Assembly (NCBI RefSeq): GCF_019399895.1
Contig: NC_091875.1
Span: forward strand, 4,340,001 to 4,404,000
Length of the DNA stretch: 64,000 nucleotides
Source: Cardiocondyla obscurior
Lineage: Eukaryota; Arthropoda; Insecta; Hymenoptera; Formicidae
Direction: 5' to 3'
Below are positions 51,101-64,000 of this stretch, one piece after another. Position numbers and translations under genes: made by a program. The notes beneath the pieces are model-generated. The model had not been told where the DNA came from. It searched no databases and was given only the letters and a program-made list of their open reading frames with translations. How positions within the stretch are numbered: the first letter of the stretch is position 1; each line of letters opens with the position of its first letter.

Positions 51101-53828
51101 GCTAGTCGCCAAGATGAGCGAGAAACTTTTAGCTGCGAATGAAACTAATGGTTGACCAATTATGGTGCTTAATGTTTCGAAAAAAAAAAAAAAATAATGG
51201 ATACAACGATTTCTCTTGTACATTTAGCTTTCGTATTTAAAAAAAATAAAAAAAAAACCTTTTTGCGGGACATTTTCATAGTTGTAAAAAGATATTAATA
51301 TTTTTGAGTAACGTGAAACATTAATGCGCGTTCGAATAAATATTCAATCAGTCTACTGAGTGATATTGTCACTGATGCAATATTTTCCGACAGAGTTACT
51401 GCGAGATTGTATAATTGCAATTATGTTTTTCAACGTTACAGCGTAACAATCGTTAACGATCTTGCGGCAATTAGGTTTTTTCGTAACTTCATGAATAATT
51501 CATGAATACCCCGTTGTACTGAACAGTTGTTTTATAGCATTGCACTCGATGTATGTATTGTGAGCGCTTAAATTAGTTACAATAATAGAAGTTGCGATTG
51601 CCGTGGGTTTTTGAAAAATTTTATACACAGTTGAGCAAATCAAATATTTTAACTAAAAAAAAAAAAGAAAAAAAAAAGAAAAAAATAGAAAAAAAAATAA
51701 CATAATTAAATAATCGTTAAAACTTTTCCAACTGGTGAGACGATAGCATAATAAAGACATCGTAATTAATTACTCAGAATGCTCCGCTTTGCGTGTTTAA
51801 TTATACACAAAAGTGTTGTTAGGAACTCCGCTTTTTCGTCTGCTGTATAATAATTCTCGGCGGGGCGTTTTCTACTTGACTACTTCTTGAATGGGCGCGG
51901 AAATCATTCTGTTGAGAATTCAGAATACGCAACCGGTGAGAGTACCAAGCGGAAGTACGAGATCCCTGGATTTTGGAGGCGCCAATATGTAGATGTGTAT
52001 ATAACGCTAGGTAGTACTTCGTAACTCGACCTGTTTAAGCAACATACATCTGCGAATGGAATTTAGATCGAATCTGATTCTACTCGCGGAAAAGTTCGCG
52101 ATCGCACAATCCACCCCAAGAGAATAATCTTCTTAACAAAATTCTATTGTACTTTAACGATCAATATTTTTTCCGGAAAAAAAAAAAAGAAAAAAGAACG
52201 TACTACCCTGGGACGAATTTTAGATTCGCGATGCAATATCGTTGCGTAATAATAACTGTAACGTTGAAATTCTTTCCAAAAGTTTGTTATAAAAATCTTT
52301 ATAACTCGCACACGCACAATATTAGAATTCTTTTTTTTTTATAACGTAATTAAAAATTAGAACGTGAATTTCACTCGCCGATATTAAAGAAAATAATTTT
52401 TTAATATTGCACGCGGTATTACGATTCTAAAAGAATAAATACTTGGTGCATTGCTTTGTGCAGCCGTGCTTGCGCTGCAAAACCTACTAAATTCTACAGA
52501 GGAGGACTAAAAACTCCGCAGAGAAAACACAATATTAAAATACTCGGCACGGAGGATCGAGGAGAAAAAGGAAACTATGCACAAAGGATTAAATTCAGCA
52601 CAGACGCGTACAACGTGCGATTTTTATTCCTCATCGAGGGCGCCGCAGTTTTATTCTGAAGCGCACTCGTTTCGCAAGTGAGCAATACCTTGTACATCTC
52701 GGGAGCGGGAGCCCGCTGGCCGGTAGTAGTTTATCACAAATCAATCGCTCGTATCCGGAGCGTAAAATGAATTTCCACTCGTGATCGTTAAATCCCTTCA
52801 GGATTACTGTCGGAGTTTGCCGTTTCTTGCGCGGAATTCTGACATCTACGAACGACCGGCGGTACACGTGCTCGCGTGAGCGCATGTAACACACGGAATA
52901 CACGCCGATAATTCGAGTCGAATCTGTATCTTTCGAGATACTCCGTACATAGAGAAGGATTCGAGAGTATCCGTCTCTTTACTGTTCAATTATGTTGAGG
53001 ATGATAGGCGCAATTAGCTGCAACGCCGATTGCTCGAATCGGTGGATACATAAGCCGCGGAGCGATTTAGCATGCACACGTGTGTGTGAGACGAGCGTGT
53101 ACACAATGTTGTGTGAGTAGCAAATATAGGCAATGTGAACGTACGTGCATCAAGCGAGTAGCAAACAAGCGGAGAGATTCGTTATAGTTATATCTGTACG
53201 GTTAAATGCTCAACTTTAGCAAAGGATTTAAGCGACGTACTTGATCGCGATTGCATCTCCGAAAAAGAATGCGGTATAATTAGAAATTAGATAAAAATCT
53301 AAATGACAGCCTAACACTCAAATATCATTAAGATAAACTTAGTTCTTTCGCAAAACTGCAACTACAAATTATAATATAATTTAGAATAAAAAAAAAAAAT
53401 TATTAATATCGTTCCGTGATTGAATAAATATTATTTCTGAATTAAAGGCACTAGTGTATCTATCGCATCTATGTCGGTGTAATTAATACGGCAACAATAA
53501 CGAAAGTCAGTCTTAGTCATCAAAGGCGCGTCATCGATACAGAATCGCGCAAATGACCGCTGAAGAGATTTAATCCCCGTTCGCGAGATTTAATTATCGC
53601 GATCGTGGATAATTTGCACTCCGGAATAATAAGGTTCGAGGTTTCTCATTACCAGAAGGTGCGAGGGCTCGCTTCGAGTCTCGTTAAGGCCTTTAAAAGA
53701 ACGGGACGGTGGAAAACTTGGTAGATCTCTTCAGGGGGTGAGTTAGCTGTCTACCACCCATCGGGTCGTCCCGCACCACCTCGTTATGGTATTATGAGGA
53801 GAACGCAGCTGAGCATGAAGCGGAGGAT

Positions 53829-53916
53829 GGGAGGGAGGAAAAAAAAAAGAAAGAAAAAAAAAAAAGAAAAAGAAAAAAGGAACGGGGAGAAGAAAAGAAA
53901 CAGGAGAGGAGAAAAG
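53829..53916. repeat. homopurine tract of about 88 bp
   Basis: All bases are A or G on the plus strand except two C (53883 and 53901). The tract is a mix of GGGA, A-runs and AAAG units. Confidence 0.8.
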
Positions 53917-56900
53917 CCCTTAACCGGGGCGTCCTACGATTTAAGTGCTGCGGCGGTACAAAATGCGCGAAATAAAGATTTTTATCGCGCCCGCCTCCGC
54001 AGACGTCGAACTTTAAAAAGGATCTGTAATTTCCGCGGGATTCCGTTAACGCGCCTCCGGTGCACCCGACTGTTCGTACGATCTTTATTAATCCCTTCTT
54101 CCCGACACTGAAATATCCATTAGCGATTCTGTGAGATGACGCGATTTACTCTTTATGCTACTGACGAGCCTTTGAAGCTCTTTTCCCGTTCGCCGCTTCT
54201 CTGCTATTAAAGCGATTAGGTGATATGTATTTTAGTATTAATCCGCCGGATTATCTTGCATAAAAGGAAATAATGCGATACCGACGTTTCATCTCGATAA
54301 ATATTTCGTGTATTCTAATTTATTTAACTGATAACCGGTGTCGTTTAAAACTCGTTCGGGAGCACAGATAATGTCGGTATAAGAAAGGGGCTCTCGCCTC
54401 AGACAGTGGTTCTGTCGCAGACGATGAAAAATTGTGTTTATCGAGGCGCTGTTTGCTTTTTGCTGTACACCTCGCACGTAGATAGTTCAAACATTCGAAG
54501 TGTCACGGAATATTTGAATTTGAAATGAGTTCTTCCACGGACAACTTCGGAAGCTCTCGGTATATATTCGGTAGTACACTCAGATATACTGGAAAAATCT
54601 CATACGCCATAGAGTGTGCTTTAAAAATAAAAAGAAGATTTCTAAAGTTTCGATATGCAAACGATGCGCATTAAATAACACGAAGTTATGAGGCCCTTCC
54701 CGAGATACTTTTCAAGAAATAAACCTAAAGTATGTTGCACGATAACGTGCAAACTCCGAACATGTTTTCGCAATTTTTAATTAAAACTTACGCGCGGTTA
54801 TTTTATTTTATATATATTTTTTTTTTATGCATTCGAGAAGTGAACTCTGCTAGAGACATGTTGTTTAAGAGTTCGAAAACCTATCGATTCCAAACAAATT
54901 ATCGGTTTTCCAAGAGAGAAAATTCACTATTCCGAGATCTCGACGATTTCGAGCCACAACGATCTCATTTAATCCCCCTCTTTAGGATCGTATTAAGCGC
55001 GATTAAATGTACAATCTTGCGAGCATACGTTCGAAAAAAAAAAAAAATTGAAGTAAATGGATCAATTAAAAAGAAAAAAGAAAAAAAAGAGGAACGTAAA
55101 GACAGATAAACCAACATGTAAATGTTTTAAGCGCATTTAACAATAGATTATTTTCTCAAGTATTTGCGTGTCGGAATTAATTGAACGAACAATTGAATTT
55201 TAGATAAACGTCCAGAAATTGACTTGTACAGTCGAACAGAGAGATTCGGGAGATAGCTAAATTTAATCGAGCCGTGAAATATGAACGTGTAAGTCTGCGG
55301 GCAGGCAAAGGTTAACGGCCTAACGTTGAAAGAAGTTAACGAGATAGCGGAACCTATTTCATAAGCCAAGAAACGCGCGCGTGATCGGAATCTCGATGCA
55401 TTCAGCGCCGTAGCTGCGGGCACATCCACAGCTCCCGCATCCTTGTTCTAATAAAGAAACGTAAGTCAAGAGGTGCACCACCGCGTTCGGAAAAGCGATG
55501 ACGTACCCGGCGCGAAAATTTACATTCGCCCTATTTCGTCCGACGATAAAGAAAGGCCGCGTTTACGCGCGTCATATGAAACGTACGTGGCGATTGGCCC
55601 CGCGCGCGTCCGCGAAAACGAGGCACCTTCCGTTTACATCGGAAATAAACGTTCACGGCGAAGGGATGCACTCTGATAATTTGCATGCGCAGTTTCGCCA
55701 AATGTCCGAGTAACACGAAAATGCCTCTAAAGGTCTTCATGTCGCTCCGAGGTACGTGCGAGTTTATATTCCACCTGAGCACGGGCGCGTGCCCGACTTA
55801 AGCCCGCGAGGCAAAGCAAATAATTACACGGACTGGTGAAACGTCAGGCATGACGGATCGCTGAGAAACCACGTCGGACTTGTGCCGGCGTGGTTACTAG
55901 TAGTGTGATAAGCAGTGGTGAACCCAATAATTAGTGCACGGAAGTTTGACCATTGTTATGCGGGTCCGAGTCACGCGACCTACCGCAGCAGTCGTTAGTT
56001 ATCAATGTAATCTTGATCCAATGTAAGAAGCTGGAATCGACCGAGATTTCTAAGTATATTCTCGATACGAAGGAGAAATGTTTACAGATCAACGCCACGC
56101 TTTTTCGTTCTGTAAAGCATACGAATCTGGATCTACCAGAAATTTTACCGGTCTTAAGTCATAAGTAAGTCGATCGAAAGCCTCGGTTTTACCGATGTTA
56201 TTGAAAGTTCCTTCGGAAAACTTACTTTTGTTCAGTTTCCACCGACTAACCGAATAACACTTTGAGTAGAGATGCGAACTTGCAAGTACTACTAATTACT
56301 TTTAATGATGTTTGTTTTTTTTTTTTTTTTAGTTCTCGACCACGTTTACTAGTCATTAACTTCTAAATTCGTGGTTTTAGCTGTTTACATATCATTTAAT
56401 AATCAGGGCACATTACGTGCTTTAAATGATATACAAATAAATCTTAACGATACTTTAATCTCTATATAAACCATAATTTATCGCTTATTGGCCATAAATA
56501 TAAAAGAAAGCCGAATTTTCCATATTTTAATTATAAAATCGTGTTAAAAAATTCTCTTTTAAGTTTATCCGGCAATTTATTACTCCAATTTACAATGTCA
56601 ATAAAACAACAGAAAATCACATACGTCGTGATAGTTAATAACGTTATACTTCTCACGAAATATGTCGAGTCCCAGAAGCATTCAAGCGTACTGGTAAATG
56701 ACGCATCTCTATCGAATGTGTTCAAGCAGCTGATTTCTCGGCTCTCCCGAAGCTGTATAACGAGAGTGACAAACGAGGCTATTGGAAGCACTCGTCGCGT
56801 TTCGTCCGACTGCGTCGTGTCTAAATATATTCAACAGTTTGCGCGTTCTTCCCCGGTGGGCGAAGCGGCAGATGTACGGACGCATATGCAAATGTATCAC

Positions 56901-57871
56901 CCGACATACATCTCGCGCGAGTAGCGCGTGGACAGTAGATAACGAAATCGCGATCGCGGTACGTGTACAAGAAATAAAATCCATACTTGGTAATTCATCA
57001 AAAATAAAAAGAAAAGAAAAATTCCATTTCTGATCGCGCTCGATCTTGAAGATGCTGCGCGGTCTATTTTTTTTTTTTTTTTTTTTTAACGTAATTATTT
57101 TAATGCCGGTCTCCAGAATATATTTCACTACAGTTTCACTCACGTTTTCCAACGTTTCTCCTCGTAATTCGCCAATTAATGGATTATGGACCAAACTTTA
57201 TATGTCGTTAATGAGCATTCTCATTCAATACTATTTACCCGCCTGTTTCATGCGCGATTCAGCTCGCGCGCGAGTAAACACGTTTCACAGACCTCTAACG
57301 AAGAACACGAGCCAGGTTGTGTACTTAACTGATTAACAGAGTCGAGCTTGTAAAGTGCGCTTAAAGCTGAACACACGTCTTTCATCCTACAGAGTGTAAA
57401 GCTGCCCCTCTCCGTTCCTCTCGCGTTTCTTACCATCGCCAGTCTCTACTACAGTCGCTCCTTTTGTCTATGACAATTGCTAGTAATTTAATTAATGCTG
57501 ATGCGTTAATAACAAGTATAATTTCTCTTAGCTCTTTAGAAGCGTTTCTCCATTAACGTCAAATATGTTTGCCTTAATATTGAGAAATCAGTCCTAATTC
57601 GCGTAGGTATTAAAGAATAATAAAACTTAGCTCCCCCCCCCCTTTTTTTTTTATTCTCTCTAATCGGTAGCCGCATTATCCGCGTACATCAACTTGTAAT
57701 GCAAGAGAATTTATTATGCTAATTGTTCTTGTAATCACGGCTATTGCTGTCAACATCTTCACTTGTTACGCTATCACGTTACTTTATGGCAATATGTCAC
57801 GAACGTAGTTGAGAGAAAAATAATAAGAGAAGCGTATCAGTCACGCGATATAATAATCTTAAGGTGTGTAT

Positions 57872-58008
57872 ACACTTAGCTAACGAACACCGAACTAACA
57901 CAGCGACCGCAAACATTCCCCGATAATGTGTATTATTGTTTGTATGTGATTTTTGCGAGTGATTGATTTGCTCAGGAATATTCGCGCTCGCTGTTCGTTC
58001 TGTTAAGT
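57872..58008. mobile_element. palindromic insertion-like element (MITE-like)
   Basis: The left arm (57872-57919, ACACTTAGCTAACGAACACC onward) pairs imperfectly with the reverse complement of the right arm (57975-58008, which reads ACTTAACAGAACGAACAGCG). Both share ACTTA, AACGAACA, CAGCGA and ATTCC blocks in order, with gaps in the left arm. A perfect 10-bp palindrome GTGTATACAC at 57866-57875 overlaps the left end. The size and shape fit a degenerate MITE, but no transposase and no clear target duplication are seen. Confidence 0.35.
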
Positions 58009-58013
58009 ACTTG

Positions 58014-61000
58014 GACTTGAGCCAGCAATTTTCTACGTAAAAATATCAATCTTTAACTTAATAAAGTATTTTTATAACGCTATTAAAATAATATATATAT
58101 AAAAAAATTGAGAGCAAATTTTGCAATAAATTTAAGTAATTACGTAAGCAAAAATCACTTTGCTCGTTACTCAATAAATTAGTTATGTTTCAATTTATAA
58201 TGAACCATTCAAAAAGAGCACATTAATGGGAACAATAATTTGCTGGTTCACTATGCAATAATGATCATGTTCTACCTGCGAGTTATATACTCGGAACTGA
58301 CGTTATATTCAAAAGCATCATTAATATGTCAGTAGTATGTACGCGTATACACAAAGCTGATATGCAGGAGAAACTATTACGCCTGTCACAATCAACGTTG
58401 AACGAAGAGGTAACGGCCGCTATGACGAGTGAGTCAACTGCATCTTTTATAACCGGTCCGATATTATGGTGATGCTGTAATGATCATTAACCCGTTTACA
58501 ATCGGAAATACCTGCTAATATTTGAGGTACGAAGACTCGAACTCGCGCGAGAGGAAAATGGGAAACCGCGAGTTAGCAACTCGGTTAACGTAAGCAGCCG
58601 AACGCGACAAATTAGTTTATGCAGCGAATTGTCACTATCCAAATTGAAGTGCTGATATTACATGATTCTCGATTGCGGTGCTGCAATAACATCGCAAATA
58701 TAATATATTATAATAAACGTAATGAAAGATAAAATTACGTCATTATGTTTATCAAACTCGGCAGCTGCGAGGCACGTATTATATCGTATAAATATAATTT
58801 TAATTAAAGAAAATAAAAGCGAAATAGATCTTTTACATTTTACCATTATTTCTGCATTTAAAACATAAAGGAATATTAATTTATTAATTACTGTTGCAAA
58901 GTGAAGAGAAAGAGGGATCGTTTAATTCAAGAAAATGTTTAATTCTCGACATATTCCCTTTCTGTTGTCTGATCCCGATCGCTGTCACGCGGCGTTTACC
59001 ACTGATCTCGTTAAAACTCCAAGTCAACCCCGAACGATCCGCGCAAGCGAATACCGTATCGGTTTTTCCCTGCCAACAGGCTGACGAACGAGTACGATAA
59101 ATTTTTCACGTCCGCGAAACATGGAAATGAGCCGCTTGGTTGAGCAATAATAAAGACAGAAGGTTATCTTCGAAACTTTAACAAGCGCTGAAATCAGAGG
59201 TGATCTGCGTGTTCTGAATTTTCATCAGCGGAGTTCTCCGTGTCGCGCGGCGGGCTGCTCGTACAATGAAGCGTAATAAAAATATGTCTCCCGTAAAAAG
59301 GATATAAAAAGTTTTACAAGATATAGATAGCGAAATGACTGTCATAACGTGCCGCTTTACGTGCAGTGATACTAAATATTTTACCCTTGATCAAACCTAC
59401 CGACACCTCGTATCGATCTCTTTTTATAATGTACGACGTCGGAGCACCGTGGAAAAAAAAAAAAGAAAAAATCGCCTGCACAGGGAAATTGGGAAAACAA
59501 GCAGCAGCTGCACACTCCATGCCGTACGTGTTGCTGTTTGTTTTTACGTTTTTATCCAATTTTATCTTTTTCGACAAAAGTTTGCATACATTTTTACAAT
59601 CCGCGAAATTTGCGTAGGAAAAAAAAAAAAGAAAAAAAAAAAAGAGACCATTATTCGATCGTGGATGACGGTAAAAAGTTACACGCGCGCCATATTTCGC
59701 CGTTTTCACGGTTTCTTTCTCTATTTCGAGATTTGTAGTTACAAACGTCGCTGACAGGACCGACACAACTTCTCGCCGACGTAAAGCGCAAAGATAGCGA
59801 GACAGACAGATAAGGAGAGCGAAGAAAGATGAGGCGCTCACGTAATACCGACCCGGCGTCAATGCTCGACATGATCAATCGTCCCCACGTACCGAGTGGA
59901 AAACGTGATCCAGGAACAATATTGCGGCGGTGTTCCTACTTCGACCTCGCAATTTCCACCCCTTGGTGCTCATCGCGCGCCCGTACCCCGTCGATTCGTC
60001 CCTCCCTAAAGAATTTCGCGCCGCAACGTTCCGTTGAGATGAAATCCTTATGAAAAATCGCCAGGGAAACTTATACCTCCCACCATCTTTTTAGCAAACC
60101 GAGGAAATCCGAGAGATAACTTCGAGTCGTAGATTACGCGAATTTCTGACGGTGTAACGAACTTGCTACCTACGTGGAACGGAGAAAGAGAGAGAAAGAG
60201 AGAGAACTGTTAGCGATTTTATCCCATCATGCAATAATATAATTAATATCGCATGATTAAATGCATACATATGTAGCGTATTGTTATAGATTTCAGATTT
60301 AGATGAAGATATTAAGTATATAAATAGATCAGTTAAAGTTAGCCCGATTTAAATAGCAATGCATCTTGATTTTTTACAAGTGCTAGAAGAAACCATGCGC
60401 GCGCTACTACTAATTTACGCGTTACACCAATTTTTTAAGATAGGATGACCTCAAAATTAAAATCGCTAATAATTATCATAAAAAAAAATATTTATATTTA
60501 ATTATACAAGCATTGTATGCATAATCTCACGAATGAAATTGCATTTCAATCTCTGTTAGCGAACAGATATTATTTCTGTTTTTTTTTTTTTTGGTTTTAC
60601 AGTAGAACGAGCTTTACTCTCGCGCGTGTTGCATGACTTTACGCTCTTCGTCGTACTCTCGTTCTCACCGTTGTTAGCTTTCGTCTATCTCCCGTCTCGG
60701 CTCGATAATCTACCGGTGCTGTCGCTCAATTATGCGTTCAATCTCTCGTCATCGGCAGTCAACTTGACAATGTTCAATGTCTACCACGTGTATGACGGTA
60801 GATATAGTCAAGCGTATAATGACATACCATAAACCGACGTACATGATATAGGTCATTTACATGTAGTTCATACGGTATCACCTACGGTAATTTGAACAAG
60901 TCATTGTTCAGTAGTATCGCATTAATGCGATTCGTTTGTTCGACAGAGAGTGATTGAATTGCAAAAGAGATTTAGTGCCGATACGATGGAAATTAATTTA

Positions 61001-64000
61001 AGATACCCGCGTAATCGTAAATTGCACCGTGATCGATTTTTTTTCCCCCCCATAAAAATATTAACAAGATAAACAAATCAAGAGATTACAGTTTTCGAGA
61101 AAATGCTTATTTAAACTGACAAGTAGAAGCGAGTTGAGTAAAAAGATCCCTCTGTTCTAAGTCCATTCAAAATAAAGGGCGAGCGAGTGTAAGGTAGTCG
61201 AGGCATGACGAGTTTTAAATTTCCCTCGTCGTTCCGCGGTCGGGTATCAGCTGGAGGGTCGTAATGCCAGCAAAAATCCAATATCGCATTCAATAAGCCA
61301 CGCCGCGCGAAAGAGATTCAACCGCCTCCAAACCCTTCGGACCCCGCTGCCGCATAACGAAACCGCGAGAGCATCTTCGACGCCTTCTCGTGCTTGATGA
61401 CTTTTCCAAGAATCTGGGAAGAGTTTTCTTTTTTTTTTTTTTTTTTTTAATCTTTTGTGGATCAGATGGGTTATTTTGCTGGCAAAATGGCTCATCGAAA
61501 GCTACAGGACTTCGGTGTCGCGCGCTACGAACGATTTTATTTCGCCGGAAACGAACGACGATGACGACTGCGTAGTCATATGTGCAACGGAAATAACACG
61601 GAAACCACAAACAATAGCGGAGGGAAATTGAGAAGAGAATTGAGGGGCCCATCGTTGTTCTTCGCTTGATATTTCTGGAAACGATTTATCGGAAATGGTT
61701 TTTTGTTGCGACAAAACTCGAGCTTCCACGTAGCGACCATTATTTGTCATGAATGTTAATCAATACGAAAATACTGCGCGATAACGATGTTAATCTTAAC
61801 TCTTTTTTTTTAACTGTTCTAACTGTGTAATAAAAAAAATGTTTTTAATACATTTCTTTTCGTATTAATCGACTTTACAAAGATTAACAATAAAAGAATC
61901 AATACTCGCGAGATCAACATCACTTTACTGCAATTTCGACGTGCAACGATAATTGCGGGTTACGAGTATAACTATATCGTACACAACGTACGCGGGTTAA
62001 AAAGTCGTTACTTCCATCCAATAACGCGCAGAAATGCTGGATACTTTTCAACGAGGTCGTCTTAGCGTCATGTTATAGAACAAAGTCATTTAAGAGTTGG
62101 AATTACGTTCAGATCTCTGTACTTGAGACGAGCTCCCGGCTGTTATCTTACAAGAGAAGTACGTCTTATTCTTGGTTATCGATCGAGAAACCATTACTCA
62201 TCTACGTTGTCGAAGGTAAAAGAAGGGAAAAAAAAGAGAAAGAAAAAAAAAAGAGCTGAGAAAAACGAGCGTGAGGATATAACCCCGAGGCTCCGTCCTT
62301 GAAGCTAGGGCGAGAGCTTTCTATCCCGTACTCATATCGTACAGGCGCTGCTAAGGCCAAGTATTGTGTTCCGTCAATGAAATCGATTCGATTTGATTTT
62401 CCCGTGCAACGGCAGCACGGAGGAGGGACTCCTCTTGCTTCGCCGGCCATGAATGAAGGAGTGACTCGCTCGCTGACGCTTTGTCATATTTTACGCGCCC
62501 GTGGGTCCGTGACTTCGCTTCACCGAGCCACCGATGCCAAGAATACAGAAGCAAAAAAGTCAAAATGAAATTTCAGCACGCCCAAGCGAACCGTACAAAG
62601 GGTTCATTGTGCGTCATACGCGTGCCCCGCTGCACTGCATGCGCACCGGCGCGGAAACTGTGTTAAGGGAAAAAGTTATCTTCGGGTTCTTGAGAAAGTG
62701 GCGGCAGGAGATTTGAAATATCGACTACGCGCCGCCCACGAAGTGTTTGTTTGAGATATCGACTGCGTTTGGCGCGCACAAATATCCCCGCGGTTTTATA
62801 TTTTCAATTTCCTTCCCTGCTGCCGATGCACGCCACGTTTACTCCTACGTGGAATTTCGAAAGAGGCAAAGTAGCGCATTGATTTTTTCTCAAGTGGGAA
62901 TAAATGCATCTGATCATTCTAATGTGTGCCCCTCGGTTTTCAACGTACGTTGTCTTTCGTGGGGAAGCGATGTATATTAATTTTATTTGACCGTTCGAGT
63001 AATATTTCTCGATATCTTTGGATCTTCGTCGCGGACGTTACTTTCACGAAATGCTCGCGAGAGTTGATGGAATAAACAGATCAAGTACCGGAACTCGAAA
63101 TGTTAAATGCGCCTCATTTACATTTGATGAGAGTTAGCACTTTGGTGCACTAATGTTTAAAGACACGCTTCTTCGTTAATAGCGCAATTAATACGGGACA
63201 TGACGTGCCGCACGGAGTGTCAGTATTTGACGATACGGAACAGTATTACATAGCGAAGACACGACTACGTAAATATTAGTAGTCAATTTCCACTGAAGCA
63301 CTTGAAGCGAATGTATTTTCATAAAATCGCATATTAGAACGCGAACGTTTCCCTCGCCATATGGCGCAGCTCGATTGCCCGTCCGTTTCTACCGCGTTTT
63401 AGAAATTTTGCTCGCTGCTCTTCTTTTATTTTTGCTTCCGCGCGCGAGTTGTGGGGCTATGAGAAGTAATGGACGGCGAAAAATGGGGATAGCCATGGCG
63501 AAATAAGGCGATCACTATGCATTCGACGCACGGGAACAGCGGCTGTGTCCTAAACGAGGGACATTGAAGAAGAGGATGCTCTCGGAAATGTACGGCGGTA
63601 TATCTCGTAGATACTTGATTTTTTTTTTTGTAAGAAGTTTCAGATCGCACGTCCACCGCGTTAAATTAACAGTAATCGGGAATTGTAAATTTTCAAAGAC
63701 ATGTTTTCATTAGAAAATTAATATTGATTTAGCTTGTTAATTAACGGGATTTACTTTACATCTTCTCAGATTAAATGCCATATTTTTCTTATTATATAAG
63801 CATCGCTTAGTCAAAAATCGGTCGTTGCAACGCGGAATATTGATGCGAGAACATGTACGAGATATATAACATTGTATCTACCAATAAATGGTTGCCGGCG
63901 AACGCTTCCGGTATTTCTCTTTATTTTAACATCAGCGATCAACCAATGGCGAGTATCGTAAGAAATTGTGTCAGGTTGCACGGGGCTAAAACAGCGCTTC
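58014..64000 (+). other. presumed first intron, distal part to window end
   Basis: No exon is supported. CpG-rich islands near 58880-59100, 59640-60100, 61100-61780 and 62280-63000 carry overlapping short ORFs on both strands with no known domain. T(20) near 61429-61448 and A/AG tracts near 59452-59470, 59620-59645 and 62225-62255 are present. The window ends inside this stretch. Confidence 0.4.

Larger units (their letters stand above)
47101..57860 (+). other. presumed first intron, third part
   Basis: No exon is supported. It contains a CT-rich microsatellite (about 48112-48150), an A(20) run at 48442-48461, A-rich tracts (51655-51702, 52180-52200), a homopurine tract (53829-53916) and a T(21) run at 57067-57087. 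CpG-rich islands occur near 48730-49050, 52640-52920, 53480-54120, 55290-55810 and 56800-56960; they are candidates for regulatory elements. Confidence 0.4.

Noticed and set aside
59314..59862. 182-codon minus-strand open frame
   Set aside because: It depends on A/T homopolymer tracts read as Phe or Lys runs, overlaps open frames on the other strand and has no domain.
1..64000. Autonomous transposons, tRNA or rRNA genes
   Set aside because: No transposase, reverse transcriptase or integrase motif and no tRNA-like cloverleaf was recognised by eye on either strand; a profile search could still find degenerate copies.

Overview
The window is animal nuclear DNA, almost certainly from an insect and most probably a hymenopteran such as an ant. 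The genes have GT-AG introns, most of them short. An AT-rich background is broken by CpG-rich islands. The gene families are insect ones (CYP9-type P450, peptide GPCR, cubilin). No bacterial operon, phage, CRISPR array, tRNA or rRNA was seen.

Layout. (1) 887-2443, minus: intact single-exon cytochrome P450 of the CYP3 clan (CYP9-like). (2) 5521-7021, plus: last exons of a class A peptide GPCR (loop 3 to C-terminus). Its TM1-5 exons are not visible in the window, so the P450 may lie antisense inside its upstream intron. (3) 7022-12607: AT-rich spacer with a CpG-rich block at 10800-11593 that holds a diverged tandem duplication and two outward-facing splice donors. (4) 12708-14038, plus: three-exon gene for a secreted, very Lys/Glu-rich protein that I cannot assign to a family. 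(5) 14250-33054, minus: a complete cubilin gene. I traced 53 exons through every splice junction; the phases close and give 3,740 residues: signal peptide, coiled-coil stalk, 8 EGF repeats and 27 CUB domains. Genes 4 and 5 are tail to tail, with 211 bp between their stop codons. (6) 33055-34168: divergent promoter region and a GC-rich leader with a 58-codon upstream ORF. (7) 34169-34258, plus: first coding exon of a type II membrane protein, probably a GALNT2/Pgant2-like polypeptide GalNAc-transferase. (8) 34259-64000: no convincing exon; best read as the first intron of gene 7, at least 29.7 kb long, with CpG-rich islands, homopolymer and simple-sequence tracts, one palindromic insertion-like element and one promoter-like cluster.

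The genes do not form a single pathway. Cubilin is a peripheral endocytic receptor for luminal or haemolymph proteins; the GalNAc-transferase would start mucin-type O-glycosylation in the Golgi; the P450 is a membrane mono-oxygenase of a xenobiotic-metabolising clade; the GPCR is a neuropeptide receptor fragment. The most novel items are the orphan Lys/Glu-rich secreted protein, the long inverted repeats in the largest cubilin intron, the duplicated CpG-rich block with opposing splice donors, and the leader uORF of the glycosyltransferase.
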